A DNA stretch of 64,000 bases from Pochonia chlamydosporia 170 (Eukaryota; Ascomycota; Sordariomycetes; Hypocreales; Clavicipitaceae): the NCBI RefSeq assembly GCF_001653235.2, contig NC_035791.1, forward strand, positions 1,054,001-1,118,000, read 5' to 3'. Below are positions 34,988-46,721 of this stretch, piece after piece. Position numbers and translations under genes: made by a program. Under the pieces are notes generated by a model. The model made no database searches. It saw only the letters and a program-made list of their open reading frames with translations, and had not been told where the DNA came from. Positions within the stretch are counted from its first letter, which is position 1; each line of letters begins with the position of its first letter.

Positions 34988-34999
34988 GTACCTAGGTAC
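34988..34999. promoter_or_regulatory. 12-bp palindrome GTACCTAGGTAC
   Basis: Perfect palindrome 170 bp upstream of the eS7 ATG. Position suits a promoter element of the ribosomal-protein gene. The factor is unknown. Confidence 0.35.
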
Positions 35000-35381
35000 G
35001 TACTCTTTCAAGCTTGTGCTTTCCCGTCCAAGACGGACTCCACCAAGACCGAACTCCCGTCACAGGAAGAAATACACGATGCTAGCTGCGGTGCATGACA
35101 TCTTTCATGGATTTGTTGAAGTAACAAAGTTTAATATTGCTACCTCAGAAGTCATGTATACATATACTTTTACTGAACTGCATACTCGAGTTTGTTAATC
35201 ATGTTTGACTTGCTTAGTTCTCCCTCCATTTCTCGCTTGCAATATGTCCCCTATGCTGATGCAAAAACAGTTGACAGAGTGCCGTCTTGTATCGTGAAAT
35301 GTGGTCGACTCTTTTCCAATCCAATTTCTGGCAAAATCCCGCTTCCTGACATGAGTTTCCCCTCGGGCCGCGCAATGGGTT

Positions 35382-35447
35382 GGCAGCTGCCGTAATCCCA
35401 AACGCCCATTTTGGCAGTGCTGCCAGCTGCCAGTTGCCAGTTGCCAA
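35382..35447. repeat. GGCAGCTGCC palindrome plus four-unit 7-bp tandem array
   Basis: The palindrome at 35382-35391 is followed by CTGCCAG, CTGCCAG, TTGCCAG, TTGCCAA at 35420-35447, with TTGGCAG in the opposite sense at 35411-35417. Together they form a cluster of TGCCA half-sites ~320-390 bp before the WSC gene start. Confidence 0.55.
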
Positions 35448-35767
35448 AATGTGGCATGATATCAAGAAATCGCTGCTCCTTCCTCATGAATTTCGGTTCA
35501 GGCGGCATCCTACAGTTTTTAGGAAAGCACAAACTCTTCCAAGTTGCCATTTGTTACATCTTCCAAAGAAGCCCCAGATCCGTCGTCTCAAAGTGGCCGA
35601 ACCTCAACCTCATCCTCTGTTCATTTCGTATCTCTTACAACCTTTCCGACTTCTGTCCCTCATTCAGGTCCTTATTTATAACCCCTTTTCTCAATACTCG
35701 AGACAAGCTTTCAACTCACCCTTTGAAGTCCTCGTCAAACCAGACTGTTTCCACCTTCGAACCTACA

Positions 35768-36884
35768 ATGGGTGCTTCAATAATGCTTGTCGCCATGGGC
35801 ACGGCAGCCATGGTCTTGGCTCAGTCTAACCATGCCATAGACTCTTTTGCATATCAAGGGTGCTCTTCTGTCGATATGTCTTGTTTTACATCGCCTGTGG
35901 CTCTGAATGGTGGCCCTCTTACTCCAGAGATGTGCCAGAAAGCTTGTCAGGGACATCTACTTGCTGCTCTATTTCCAACGTAAGAGTCTCCATAATGCCG
36001 TACTACTTATGAAGCGCAAGTCTAATCGTTCTAGCGATTGCCGTTGTGGAGATGATGCCAATGCAATCAAACCCCTCGACGAAAGGGTTTGCAACTATCC
36101 TTGCCTCGGTGAGAGGATGAATGGCTTTTGTGGCAGTATTTGCCCCGATGAAGGACCAGGAATCGCCAACGTCTACACAAAAACACAATCTGTCAGCCAG
36201 CAGCCACAGGTCCAAACCTTGCATACCACTTCCACCCTCGCACTGCCCGTCCCTCCGACTACATCTGAGGATTGCACAACGTCTGAGGAAGATCCAGTAA
36301 CCGACCAGGGGCCTGGAAATTTCATTACACCTGCTGGGCCAGCACCAGAAATACCTACCACATTTACTTTCATATTCACGTCCTCTGGTCCTGCTTCAGC
36401 ATCATCTTCCGACCCCGCAACCGGAGTGCCGCCAACCACTTCTTGCACCGAAGAAGAAAGCTCAGTAACTCAAGCACCAACCGTGGCACCAAGCACGACT
36501 CGCGAGGAAGACCCGGCCACTCCTACTCCAAGCTCAGCAGCACCGGCTCCTTATGGGACGACCACCGCCTCTCCTCCTATGTACACTTCGGATGCGCAGC
36601 CGGTACCATCTTCTGAGTCGTCTCCCCAGTCATACTCAGATCCTGTGACTTCGGAGCAAGATCAGGATCCTGCGGCCACAGCTAGCAGCGTCCCAGATCC
36701 AAGCCAAGACGATCCAAACCAGCCTTCCACAGGTACCCTTTGGTCTCGTCCCTCGGGTGTCGTCGATCCGACTGGCCAGCCACCAGTTCCAGCCCAGGTG
36801 CCTGGATCCGATTCCGCTCACAGTATGATCCCACCGCTGGCTACCATCGGAGGATTGGCTTTGATTGCAGCAATCATCATGTAA
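35768..36884 (+). CDS. WSC-domain cell-surface protein
   Basis: Two exons, 35768..35979 and 36035..36884 (intron GTAAGA..TTCTAG), 353 residues. MGASIMLVAMGTAAMVLA is the signal peptide. The WSC domain spans ~residues 27-105 with Cys in FAYQGCSS, MSCFTSP, EMCQKACQG, DCRCGDD, RVCNYPC and GFCGSICP. A long Ser/Thr/Pro-rich stalk (~110-325) follows. The end SMIPPLATIGGLALIAAIIM is hydrophobic with no charged cytosolic tail, which favours a GPI anchor over a Wsc1-type stress sensor with a signalling tail. WSC domains are carbohydrate-binding. A cell-wall-associated role is inferred. Confidence 0.86.
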
Positions 36885-37558
36885 GAAAGGGAAAAGAATG
36901 TATACTGCTGTGCCATCTAGATACGGCAAGCAAGGCGACAGAACGCATCTCGTTTAGTTCTTTTTGGGCCAGTTTTGGACGTTCGTTGATAGTTGGAGTG
37001 AAAGTTGAAAGCTACGTAATACCTCGGAGTGGTCAAGAAGTATTCATTATAGGACCACTGTCTAATTCCTGTCAAAAATTGTACTTCGAGCCAAAATATG
37101 TTACCCTGCATGCGTTGGTCTGACTTAGTGACGGTTGTGTTTGTAAGTCCCCTGCATGATGTGCTGCCAGTGACAACTGTCTCGACGTCAATTGTTCTTT
37201 AATACGTTACACGACCAGATATAAAAGCTAAGTTGGTGAAGACGAATATTCATTCGTAGCATTTTATACTTTGAATTCGGAAACATGGACCATAAAATAC
37301 CATGAGATCGTATCAGATGCTTACACAGCATAACCGGTTTCAAGTTCAGGGTAGCAAGCACCTCAAGCATGCTCTCTGGCCCCCGTTGGCTCCGCCACAA
37401 AGCGCATCATCGCGGTCCCTGGCGTAGCGGGGCAACGGCTGGTGTCTGCGTTTCCCCCACCTACGTAATCAGGCACCGCATTCATCATCCGCAACCAAAA
37501 CTTCTTTGTGAGGACTATTCATTCGAGCTCGCATTGATACATCAGGAGTCAACCGAAG
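36885..37558. other. Intergenic
   Basis: 3' flank of the WSC gene and promoter of twinfilin, transcribed in the same direction. Nothing else is recognisable. Confidence 0.5.
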
Positions 37559-38667
37559 ATGCAGTCCGGAATCTCAGGTAGGTATGTTTGGGCCCGACGG
37601 TACTTCGCAGGCTGCTGACCACCCTGTCTACAGCTTCCCAGGAGCTCCAAGCCCAATTTAACTCGCTGCTTTCAACGCCATCGAGCTTTGGTCTGCTTGT
37701 GGGCATTGAAAAGGAATCCTTGGTGCCCATCAAGACTCTACCATCGACAGGATCTTCCTTTTCCGAAAACCTTGGCAGTTTGCAAGACCATCTACAACCT
37801 AATGCTGCCCTCTACATTCTACTACGTCGATACGATGAGATCCCTCGTTTGACGGCGATTTCGTACGTGCCGGACGCTGCACCGGTGCGGCAAAAGATGT
37901 TGTTTGCCTCAACGCGTTTGACGCTTGTGCGAGAGCTGGGCTCGGAGCACTTTAGAGAGACGATATTTGTGACGACCGCAGACGAACTGAGTGAAGGTGG
38001 TTTCAAGAAGCACGACGCCCACACGAAGCTAGCTGCCCCTTTGACGGAAGAGGAACGCAGCCTGGGAGAAGTTAAACGTGCTGAGCAGGAGGCGGGATCT
38101 GGCACTGGAACAAGGGAAATTCATCTGAGCAAGAATTTCGCCATGCCCATGGCGGACGATGCTATTACGGCGTTGAAGGAGCTGGGGCAGGATGGAGGAC
38201 GTGTGGTCACTATGCTAGTAAGTCAGCAAACTGAGAGACCAAGGGAAGGAAAAAACTGATGAAGCGTTTAGAAAATCAACCCCGAGACCGAATCCGTCGA
38301 GCTCCTTCCTGAGTCCCCTCGCCCTTCATCGATTACCGAGCTAGCCAGCGTCATTTCCACCACAGAGCCCAGATTCACTTTTTACCGATTCGCCCACACT
38401 CACGATGGCACAGAGCAGTCGCCAGTTCTCTTCTTTTATACCTGCCCGTTGACACCCGGCAATAAATCCATCAAGAACCGCATGTTGTACCCGCTGATGA
38501 AACGAGCTGTACTGGAAATCGCTACCAAGGAGGCCGGCTTGACGCTGGAGAAGAAGTTTGAAGTCGAGGAACCAAAGGAAATCACTGAAAAATCGGTCAT
38601 GGATGATTTGCACCCCAAAACTACGTCTAGATCGGGATTCAGCAGACCCAAGCGCCCTGGTCGGTAA
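37559..38667 (+). CDS. Twinfilin (actin-monomer-binding, two ADF-H domains)
   Basis: Three exons: a 19-nt first exon 37559..37577, then 37634..38217 and 38272..38667, 332 residues. Splicing gives MQSGISASQELQAQFNSLLS, the usual twinfilin start. The first ADF-homology domain ends YDEIPRLTAISYVPDAAPVRQKMLFASTR; the second contains RFTFYRFAHTHDG, VLFFYTCPLTPGNKSIKNRMLYP and KRAVLEIATKEAGL. The C-terminus SGFSRPKRPGR is the short basic tail that binds capping protein. Twinfilin sequesters ADP-actin monomers and helps turnover at cortical patches. The tiny first exon is easily missed. Confidence 0.92.
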
Positions 38668-39059
38668 ATTGCTAGACACGAGGTACACACACCGTTAGAC
38701 AGTAATGAATATGACGATGCATAATATTTGATTTGCTATAAATGACGGGGATATGTCCCATTCGAGATGTAAACAATAAATTCCAAACAGCCACCATACT
38801 GCCGCCTTTCTCTATGCAAGATGAAAGTGGTTACAACCACGAACAAACGGAAAACAGTGCAAGTAAGCAAAAATTGATGCGTCACAACATTCCCGACGTG
38901 CAGTATGCATTTGTCTTGTCCCTCGCCGTACCGTAACCCCTGGCTCTGAGTTGTGGAGGGCTGCCCCTGTGGTCTTTAAATGGATATCCGAAGAACTTTT
39001 ATGTGCGCAAGATGATGACAGGTGAGTGAGTCTTGAGACAGGCGTTTGCTGCCATTTTT
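38668..39059. terminator. Convergent 3' spacer of twinfilin and the carrier gene
   Basis: A 392-bp AT-rich spacer between two converging genes, expected to hold both poly(A) sites. No gene. Confidence 0.4.
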
Positions 39060-40232
39060 TTATTCCTCGTATTTACCACCAACGAAAGAGAGGTTGCTCT
39101 TCTCAAGCTGTTGTCTCAGGAATTCGTAGACGGTGAACGTAACAGCCTGGCCAGGGGCGACACGCATGATACGAGGGGTGATGCCCTTGTAGAAGGCGTG
39201 GAAACCTTCTTGCCTAGAAGCTTGTCAGCAAATCTTATACTTAAAAAGAAGTATAGCAATAGTTAGGAAAGGAAAATAGGTTATACGCACTTGAACATGT
39301 CGGCAGAAATGTGCGTTATTCTCGCCCAAGCACTCACACCAGGCTGAGCCGGCGTCTTCTGCAACCTCGTCTTAATAGTATCAATAGGAGCATTACTCAA
39401 CGGGCCCATCGCACCAGACACAAGACCAATAAGCGTAGTCTGCCAACTGGGCAGATTCGTGCCCTCATACTGCGGCTGCCACTGCTTCAGCCACTCCTTG
39501 AAATAGCTGTACGCAGTAAAGTTGACGGCCTGGTTCGTCCCTTGTCTCAAGGCCGTCAAGCTCACACCGCGGTAGAGCGCACCGAAGCCCTCCTCCCGAA
39601 CGACGGTATACAAGGCGTGCGCGGCATTGCGATACTTGGGCACGTCGAGGGGGTCCGCCATGGAGTGGTGCTGCGCCTGGAGCCGGATCTTGATGACCTC
39701 CATGGGGGTGACGACGGCAACGGCCTCGGTCACACCGGCGGCGAGGCCTGCAACAAAGGTCGCCTGGCCGGAGACTTTGCCGGTGGTCTTGTCGGCGAAG
39801 AACTGCTTGTACGCTTCGAAGGACGTGAAGCGGATAGCCATTTTGGGGACGATGCCTGTAAGCACGGCGCCGAGACCTTTGTACAGACCGAGGGGGGTTT
39901 CTTTCTTGACGATTTCTACGCCCGTTTTGATGAAGCCGCGTTTGGGGGCGCCAGGTTGTCTTGCCCGTCTTGAGAGCTGCATTCTTACTTTGATTGTGTC
40001 TTTGTCATTTGTTAGTGGTTTTGCGCCGGGAAGGATTCATGGATTGGAGAGGGTGTAAACGTACCGAGGGGATGACAGGCGAGGGCTTCCATCATACCGG
40101 CACCGCCTCCGGCTGTTGGAATTAGTTGTTAGCATCTCAATTGCTTTTGAGCGGGTGTTTTCTGAGTGCAAGCATACCGATGAGGTTGACTGCCGCAGTC
40201 GGCGGTTTCCGATTATTCTCACTGGGAGGCAT
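39060..40232 (-). CDS. Mitochondrial succinate-fumarate carrier (Sfc1/Acr1 type)
   Basis: Four exons: 40178..40232, 40065..40112, 39291..39999, 39060..39213, 321 residues, the family length. The three mitochondrial-carrier repeats carry Px[DE]xx[KR]: HPLDTIKVR, TPMEVIKIRLQAQHHSMADP and APIDTIKTRLQKTPAQPG. GAGMMEALACHPLD, LGAVLTGIVPKMAIRFTSFE and TALRQGTNQAVNF match Sfc1/AcuL-type carriers better than citrate carriers. It exchanges cytosolic succinate for matrix fumarate, connecting the glyoxylate cycle to gluconeogenesis during growth on acetate or fatty acids. The first two exons are short (55 and 48 nt). Subtype assignment rests on recall of the yeast and Aspergillus proteins. Confidence 0.92.
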
Positions 40233-42194
40233 TTTGACTTTTCCCTTTCCTTGCAATTGATACCCTGACGACTCGTCAAGCCCAAATCAGATTGAATAAG
40301 CGCGGTAGGAATTGTCGCGATGCGCCAATGTAGTTTCGTTGCGGTTGCGTCACAGCCGAGAAATCGCAACTTGCACGTGCAACACCCAATGCCGTCACTA
40401 GCCCTTTGACTTCCACCTCAAGAGATGGAAAGATGTAATTTATGGCAATACAAAGCGGATTGTAGTCAGGGAAAGAAATTCGTAACAAAGATGAGAAGAA
40501 AAGAGAGGGAATGCCACAGGAAAAGAGTCACACGCGCGATTGTCGGGGCGGTTTAGCTTTTGACATATGATTGTGGTCCTGTGGCGGGCGCGATCGGGTG
40601 TGTGAGCTAGCAGCTAGGGACCAGAGCTGTGGGATGGCAAGTCACAAGACCTGACTTTTGGTGTGTCTTCAAGGGGTGATTTCGTCTACGGTGTGTATTG
40701 GATATAGGCCAGTGGCTTAATTTGGTCTTGGTCATTGTAAGCTCGGTTGTCCCGCGGCTGTGACGATGACTGACGCATTGAGACGATTGACGGTTTGAGA
40801 TGGATTGAGTCTCCAGTGGCGGGGTCCCCACTGCTTCCAGTCTGCCGGACGGACGGACGGCTTTTGCGTCAACGGTCCTTGCGGCCGACAAGATGTTTGG
40901 TATTATGATTATATTCCACATACTGTAACTTGATTCTTTGATTCTTTTTTTCATCACTTGATCATTACCGTAACAATGGGTTTTCTATCGTCGGCAATGC
41001 TCAGTCCATCCTGTCTTCCCCAGCTTAAGCCGACAGCGCAGCCATCCGAGCCCCACACTCGAACCGAGCTTGTGATTTTGCGGGGTGGGTCCATCTTCAG
41101 CACATCCCCTTCTCTCCAAGCCGCCAAATGCCTCCGTTTCTTCCAATCAGTAGAAATGAATAGACCAGCTAGCTATCGTGTCAGGGGTGTTTCTACCAAC
41201 GAGACTTCAGCCAGTGCTGCTGTGCCGAAACGTACCCAGCGCCGGAAGGGATCGGGTCCGTACCGGCTCCCGGTGTTTCGGCCGCCCATTGGTCAAGCCG
41301 TCTTTTGCCGAGGTCCAAGTGTCACTCTGCCGTACTCCGTATACATGATTGATATGCTGGATGAATACTCCGTATATTCAATGTTGATTAGATTGCATTT
41401 ATAAGAGCTTCAAAGTAAAGATGGCTTAACTGTACTATCTAGATGTTGTAAATTATTGATAAACTATCCATAAGTAATTGGCAAGCATACCGTGACCTGT
41501 AACACAAACACAACCCCATTCATCACATCTCCAAGATATTCTCCGTCGGACATTTCTCACATACCTCCCTCGGTTGAGGCGCCGGTCACCGAGATAAACT
41601 CGGCCATAGACCTTGATCCAAACAATGCAGAACGGCACCCTCATCTGCAGGTGCGACACACACCACTACTTTGTACACCATCACATATCACAAACAAGCC
41701 TGCAAAACGACCAGACTCAAACGTTTCACCAAGATCTAAAATCTCACAGATCCGCATGTCACTACAGCTTACCATCTGTCTGCAGGCACGATCCAAATCG
41801 ACTTGAATACATCACAGCGCGAGCAGCACCCGTCATTTCTGAAGCATGCATTTTGATTCCTGAGAAAATATCTATACGAACCATCCTATCCTTACGCCGC
41901 ATCATGTACCCATATCCCAAGACGCCATCCCTCATTAAATCTATCTTTTCTTAAAATAGCCCAACAGTATACACGACAAATGCTCGCATCGGTCGGACAG
42001 TCATTCCTTTACAAAGTGGGAAAAAAAAAACACATCTGCATCTCGATGCAGGTGGTATCTCAAATCAAACGCCAAACACGCCGGTTGTGATGCCCAAAAG
42101 ATAGAACAGGCTGATAAGACCCTGGTCGTGAAAATCCGAGCCCTCTTTCTGAAGAAAATGATCCGTATAGGTAAAGTCGTAAGTTGTCAAGCCA
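40233..42194. other. Intergenic
   Basis: Upstream of the carrier gene and downstream of the SCON2-like gene. Holds two TACTCCGTA motifs 33 bp apart (41333-41341, 41366-41374), a (GGAC)3 stretch near 40846-40860 and an A-run at ~42022-42031. Open frame 40958-41404 has no recognisable motif. Confidence 0.5.
41333..41374. repeat. Two TACTCCGTA motifs in tandem
   Basis: Exact copies at 41333-41341 and 41366-41374, the same orientation, 33 bp period. They belong to a set of six exact copies spread over the window. Confidence 0.6.
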
Positions 42195-44408
42195 TTATGA
42201 TGGAGTTCCTCGTTCTTCGAGTGTCTCGCCCTCGAAACTGTAAAGGCGTACTTCGCCGTCTTCACTGCCGCTTGCCATGCGACTGTCGCTGAGGCCCACG
42301 CAAGTAACTGGGCCTGCGTGGCCAGTGAAACTTCGCTCACACTTGCCAGAGCGTGGCTCCCAAATTTTGGTCATGGAGTCATTGGCGCCAGTGACAACAC
42401 GCAACGTGTCGCCAACAAGGCCCCAAATACCTTCAACGTGACCAAACATGCTCCTAATACATTTGCCCGTAGTTATGTCCCAGAGGCGAACTGTATTATC
42501 CAGTCCACCCGTCAACATGTATCGAGGCGGCAAAGGTCTTGTGGTGTCACTTGTAAAGCCGTAGCCAAACGATGCCCTAGAGTCGATGGGTTGCTCTGGA
42601 ATAGGCGTTGGCGTGGTGCTTCGATCGCTGTGTACAGAGATCGTATCAGTCTTGTCGTCGCTGGGGACTTCGTCTGGCTCAAAGTCCGGTGGCATCAGAA
42701 GCACTTGTTGAACTTGGCCAACGTGCCCCCGAAAAGTTTTGATGCACTGCTTAGAGTCCAGGTCCCACAGCTTCACAGTCATGTCGTCGGACGCGGAGAA
42801 CACGGTCCTCGAAGGCGAGTCAATTCTGACGTGGTTGACCCAGTCCGTGTGACCACGCAGGGAAAATGTTTCCTTGTTGCCAAAGCTAAAGATCTTGACC
42901 GTCTTGTCGATAGACCCAGATGCTAGTGTGCAGCCGTCAAAGTGCACGGATAGAACACCTTCGGTATGGCATTGCAGAGTGCTGAGGCATTCTCCAGTCT
43001 GCCAGTTCCAAATCTTAATTGTCTTGTCAAAGCTTCCGCTAATCAGCTTGGAATCGTCGAATTGAAGACAGCGCACAGTGGACGTGTGACCACGAAGTGT
43101 TCGAATGACTTCGCCAGTCCCAATATCCCAAATCTTGATAGTCGTATCGTAGGAGCCCGTGGCTAAGACGTTGTGGTCGAATTGCAGACACGTAATACCG
43201 TTCTCATGCCCTTTGAAAGTCTTGATAGTGCAGCGACCCGTCTTCCAATTGAAACCGACCTTGAATCGGTCACGATAAACGTCTTTCCAGGGACGAAACT
43301 TGCGCTCGTTGTCGAGTTGAGATCGGGAATGGCTCTGGCCATCTAGTCGAGGTCTCTTGGATGGCCCGTCTTCGGCGCTGGAACTGGCTCGTTTGTTTGA
43401 CTCCGCCGGGGAGCCTTCGCCATGGCCGTTTGTCTCGATGGATGGCTCGGCGCGCTCCGCTTGATCGTGGCGATGGTGGGCGGTTTGATGTCGGCTCCAA
43501 GCCATGAGCTTCTTCTTTTCAAGCAATGGCAGACCCCAGCCACATTTGGTACATTTTCTGTCAATGTGTTGTTCGCACATTCTGTGCCAGACAACGTCGT
43601 CATCAGCAAGGCTGCGCCATCGACGACTGACTTGCGCGGCTTTGCATAGCGAAACGGTGTCGAGGTGAGAGAGGATTTTGTATGATAGTTCGGTCGGTAG
43701 AGCCGCAAGGAAATCGATCTTTAGTTGCTCCTGGACTTCTCGGGAAACGGTGGAGAGCTGAGGGAAACAGCATTGCGTGATAATGCCCTGCAACATAAGT
43801 TCTCGCTGCTTCGACGGCGCAGCGGAGAACAACGACCACACGTGGGTAATGGCTTCTTGATCGGCGTTGGGAAGACTGTTCAGTTCCTGGAAAAGAGTTT
43901 AGTATTTATACCGTCAGAGTCATACCCAGGACATATGTGGCAAATAACTCACACTCTGTATAAAACCCATCTTGGTCTCATCTGCAGCTCGGCGACACTT
44001 GGAATCAGGACGATGTCGATAACAGAATCTAGTATTGGGATCCTTCATCCGGGTCCATGATGCAGGACTTTGTGTACCAGTCTTGGCATTGTCTTTGCCA
44101 ACCGGAGCGTAGAGACCTGGGATATGTTCTTTCAGGAATGGGCTGACCGTCTTGACCATTAGTTGGGAAGACATCTTCTTGAGCCGGGTGTTATCCTCTT
44201 CCTGTGGTCTCCTCCGATCGCAGTTGTCTCGTGATGGTTGTTGAGAGGCGGTATGGTCTGGGGAAGGGTCTCTCAGTTCTTCAAAGGTAGGATCGGTCGA
44301 GCGAAGGTCCTCAGCATTAGAGGAAGTCGAATGATGTTGGACATTATTCAAAGTGAGGGCTGCAGACTCATGCTGCCGGTGTCCGCTGAGGCGCGCAGAA
44401 GTTTCCAT
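42195..44408 (-). CDS. F-box/WD40 protein, SCON2/MET30-type sulfur controller
   Basis: Two exons, 43953..44408 and 42195..43886 (intron GTGAGT..TTCCAG), 715 residues. The F-box is [20 protein letters not shown] with the following [18 protein letters not shown] Lys/Arg-rich linker with [10 protein letters not shown] precedes seven WD40 repeats, from [14 protein letters not shown] to [14 protein letters not shown]. The upstream [19 protein letters not shown] is characteristic of SCON2, sconB/lidD and MET30. These are SCF ubiquitin-ligase substrate receptors that degrade the bZIP sulfur activator (CYS3/MetR/Met4) when sulfur is plentiful. Location is nuclear and cytosolic. The ATG at 44408 begins the first exon without a clear competitor. 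Confidence 0.93.
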
Positions 44409-46721
44409 GGCGGCGAGAGTCCCGGAGTGGTTGCGCTCTGAAAAGACTTAAATACTGGCAAGGTTTTGCAACACATGGATGTTTCAGGGAACTGGTGAGT
44501 GCAAGGGAGATGATGGCGTGCTCTGAGGAGAGTTGTCAGCACGGCGAGCACGGAGCACAATCGAAAGCTCGAGCATGGACGAGGGATCAAGCGAGAGGAT
44601 CGGGCCAGGCCTTGCAAGTCAAGAATGTTGGATTATGGTTTGCTTGCTAAAATGATGGCAGCAGGCCACGAGGTTGCGTGGGACTTGAGGGGACTAGCGG
44701 GTGGCGGCACCTCACTTCGGATGGCGGGGGACACGACAAGTCACAGTGACAGACAAAATGGCAGTCGCACTGCGCCAGACTGCCGCCTTCCTTCCTTTGA
44801 AAAGCCATTCCGGCGGCTCTCGGGTCCCCACCGACCGCCGAACCGTATGTGAGCCGTCAAATATTGTATGGAGGCTGATGTGACTTCTTTCTTTTGCGAA
44901 TTTTGGCTCCTCTTTTCCTCACTCGCCCTTAATTAGGGAGTCACTTTGCAATCACTGGTGTTGAAAGACGCATCGCCTTGCTAGGTTGTCGACTACGTCC
45001 TTCGGTAATGAAGGTTCTTACACTGTGTGCGCGCCCATGCTTCACCGACATATTCGCGCTGCAACCCGTGTTGAATGCATGCAAGGACCTGGGTCGGACT
45101 TGTCTGGCTACAACATGCACAAGGACTGCAAGCTTTCCCAAGAACAGAAATACAGCCTTGCCCGATGCAACTATCTCTCAAGCACTCTGACCTTGGGTCC
45201 TGGCTGCCGGGCTCACTCTTACGTCGCACTCGCTCATGCTTGCAACAAGTGCTAACCCACAAGCTTGCATATCCCCAATGTTCGATCCGGGGCATAATCT
45301 GGAACGTTGGAAAACAAAATTACGCTAGAGATGACGTGCCCTGGGAGGAAACTCTGTCCGTCAGCCTCCTTGCCACCAAACACTACGACGGCATTTTTTT
45401 TGCCCCTTGCCCTTTGTTGTGAGCTTCGTTGTCAAAATTGCGCCATCAACGGCAAACAAGAGATCACTGAGCTAATCCACAATGGGTACGCTAGTGGGCC
45501 CTCTTAAGACGATGGGCCAATTACATCCACGTATGATTCTCAAAACGGCGATGGCGCAAGAGCTCGTTGCGACACAACTTTTGCGTTTCCCTTGGCCAAA
45601 GTGACTTCTCTTTGCGACTTCTTTCGATGCTTCATTTCAGTACACTTCTTGCTTGGAAGTGTATTCATCTTCGAGAAGATGCTTTTGGCCAGGTTCCCGA
45701 AGAAGCCGAAGACAGAGATCGTAAGTCTGCGTCGTCAGACTCGTCACTATCTCATTTTGGTGAGGCTCGTTATCAAATTGCTGAAAGACGTGCTTCTTAG
45801 AAAAATGTCGCTGCCGACCAGGAAAATCTTACTGTACCAGGTTTAATTGGATGGCATCAACGTCAGCCATACATATGACCGTTACATGATGCATGCAGTT
45901 GGACCGGGCGCTGGCTGATTGTATTGGCAATGACACGCAATACACAATGCTCATGTGAAACAACAGGGCCATGGCACAGCCGTGTATTCAGGGGCCAAGA
46001 TATTATTGCCTCGGAGTTTCGTGGGCTTTTGGCGATGATAAGAGCTTTCGGGTGCTTTATTGCGCCTTCCATTGTGAGAGAATCTCTCCGGCCATGAAAT
46101 GTGGCCTCCTGAGCAGACTGGGATATTGAACCCGCGGTCTAGTAAGACGACATGTGCCCAACGGCCAACTGTGAGCACAAGCGTGTTCGTCAATTTTTGT
46201 CATTTCGAAATCCAGTGGCTTTATTGCCTTAACTCATAGTACTAAATCTGCATCTCATTGTAGCAGCTTCGTAAATCGTTTAGTCTAGCTTCCGCGCCTA
46301 GGATCGCAGTCTCAGATCTCTCGTAGCTTGACTTATACTGAACCCCTGAGACCACCATTTCGGAGAATATCGAAGGATGCTAAAGTTCTAAAGTTCTTTA
46401 GTAAGTTTTGGGAAATGAGGATTTACCCCTCCAGGTTGCCGGAAGTCTCAGTAGGTGCGAGGAAAGCTCGCGAGATGTGCCAGCTGGCTACCAGCCGGCC
46501 GCCAGCTGGCAATGTTAGTATGGAAACTTCAACGCATTGCCGCCAGTGACAAAAGTCCTACACTCTTCTCTTCTGCTTTTTCTTTCTCTTGTACTCTCCA
46601 TCAATCATTACGTCCAAAAATTGCACTGTTGACACATTTCATTATCATCATTATCGCCATCGAGACTTACTCTGGTCATCCGCCCACCTCTGCCATCGAG
46701 ACTCGGAGTCTCAAGCTGAAT
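44409..46721. other. Divergent promoter region of the SCON2-like and helicase genes
   Basis: About 2.3 kb with no supportable gene. Short frames near 44986-45422 and 45592-45846 have no motif. GCCAGCTGGC occurs twice, at 46479-46488 and 46501-46510, ~215-240 bp before the helicase ATG. Confidence 0.45.
46479..46510. promoter_or_regulatory. Paired GCCAGCTGGC palindromes
   Basis: Two exact 10-bp palindromes separated by 12 bp that contain the CCGG-rich CAGCCGGCC. The central CAGCTG is an E-box for bHLH factors. They lie ~210-245 bp upstream of the helicase start; function is inferred. Confidence 0.4.

Larger units (their letters stand above)
34819..35767. other. Divergent promoter region of eS7 and the WSC gene
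   Basis: Contains the 12-bp palindrome GTACCTAGGTAC (34988-34999), GGCAGCTGCC (35382-35391) and a 7-bp tandem array of (C/T)TGCCA(G/A) units (35420-35447). No gene is supported. Confidence 0.5.

Noticed and set aside
39311..40058. Long plus-strand frames over the carrier gene
   Set aside because: Antisense shadow of the carrier's exon 3; the minus-strand protein has all three carrier signatures.
45275..45300. T-arm-like TGTTCGATCC with CCCC/GGGG flanks
   Set aside because: No A-box or acceptor stem upstream, so not a tRNA gene.
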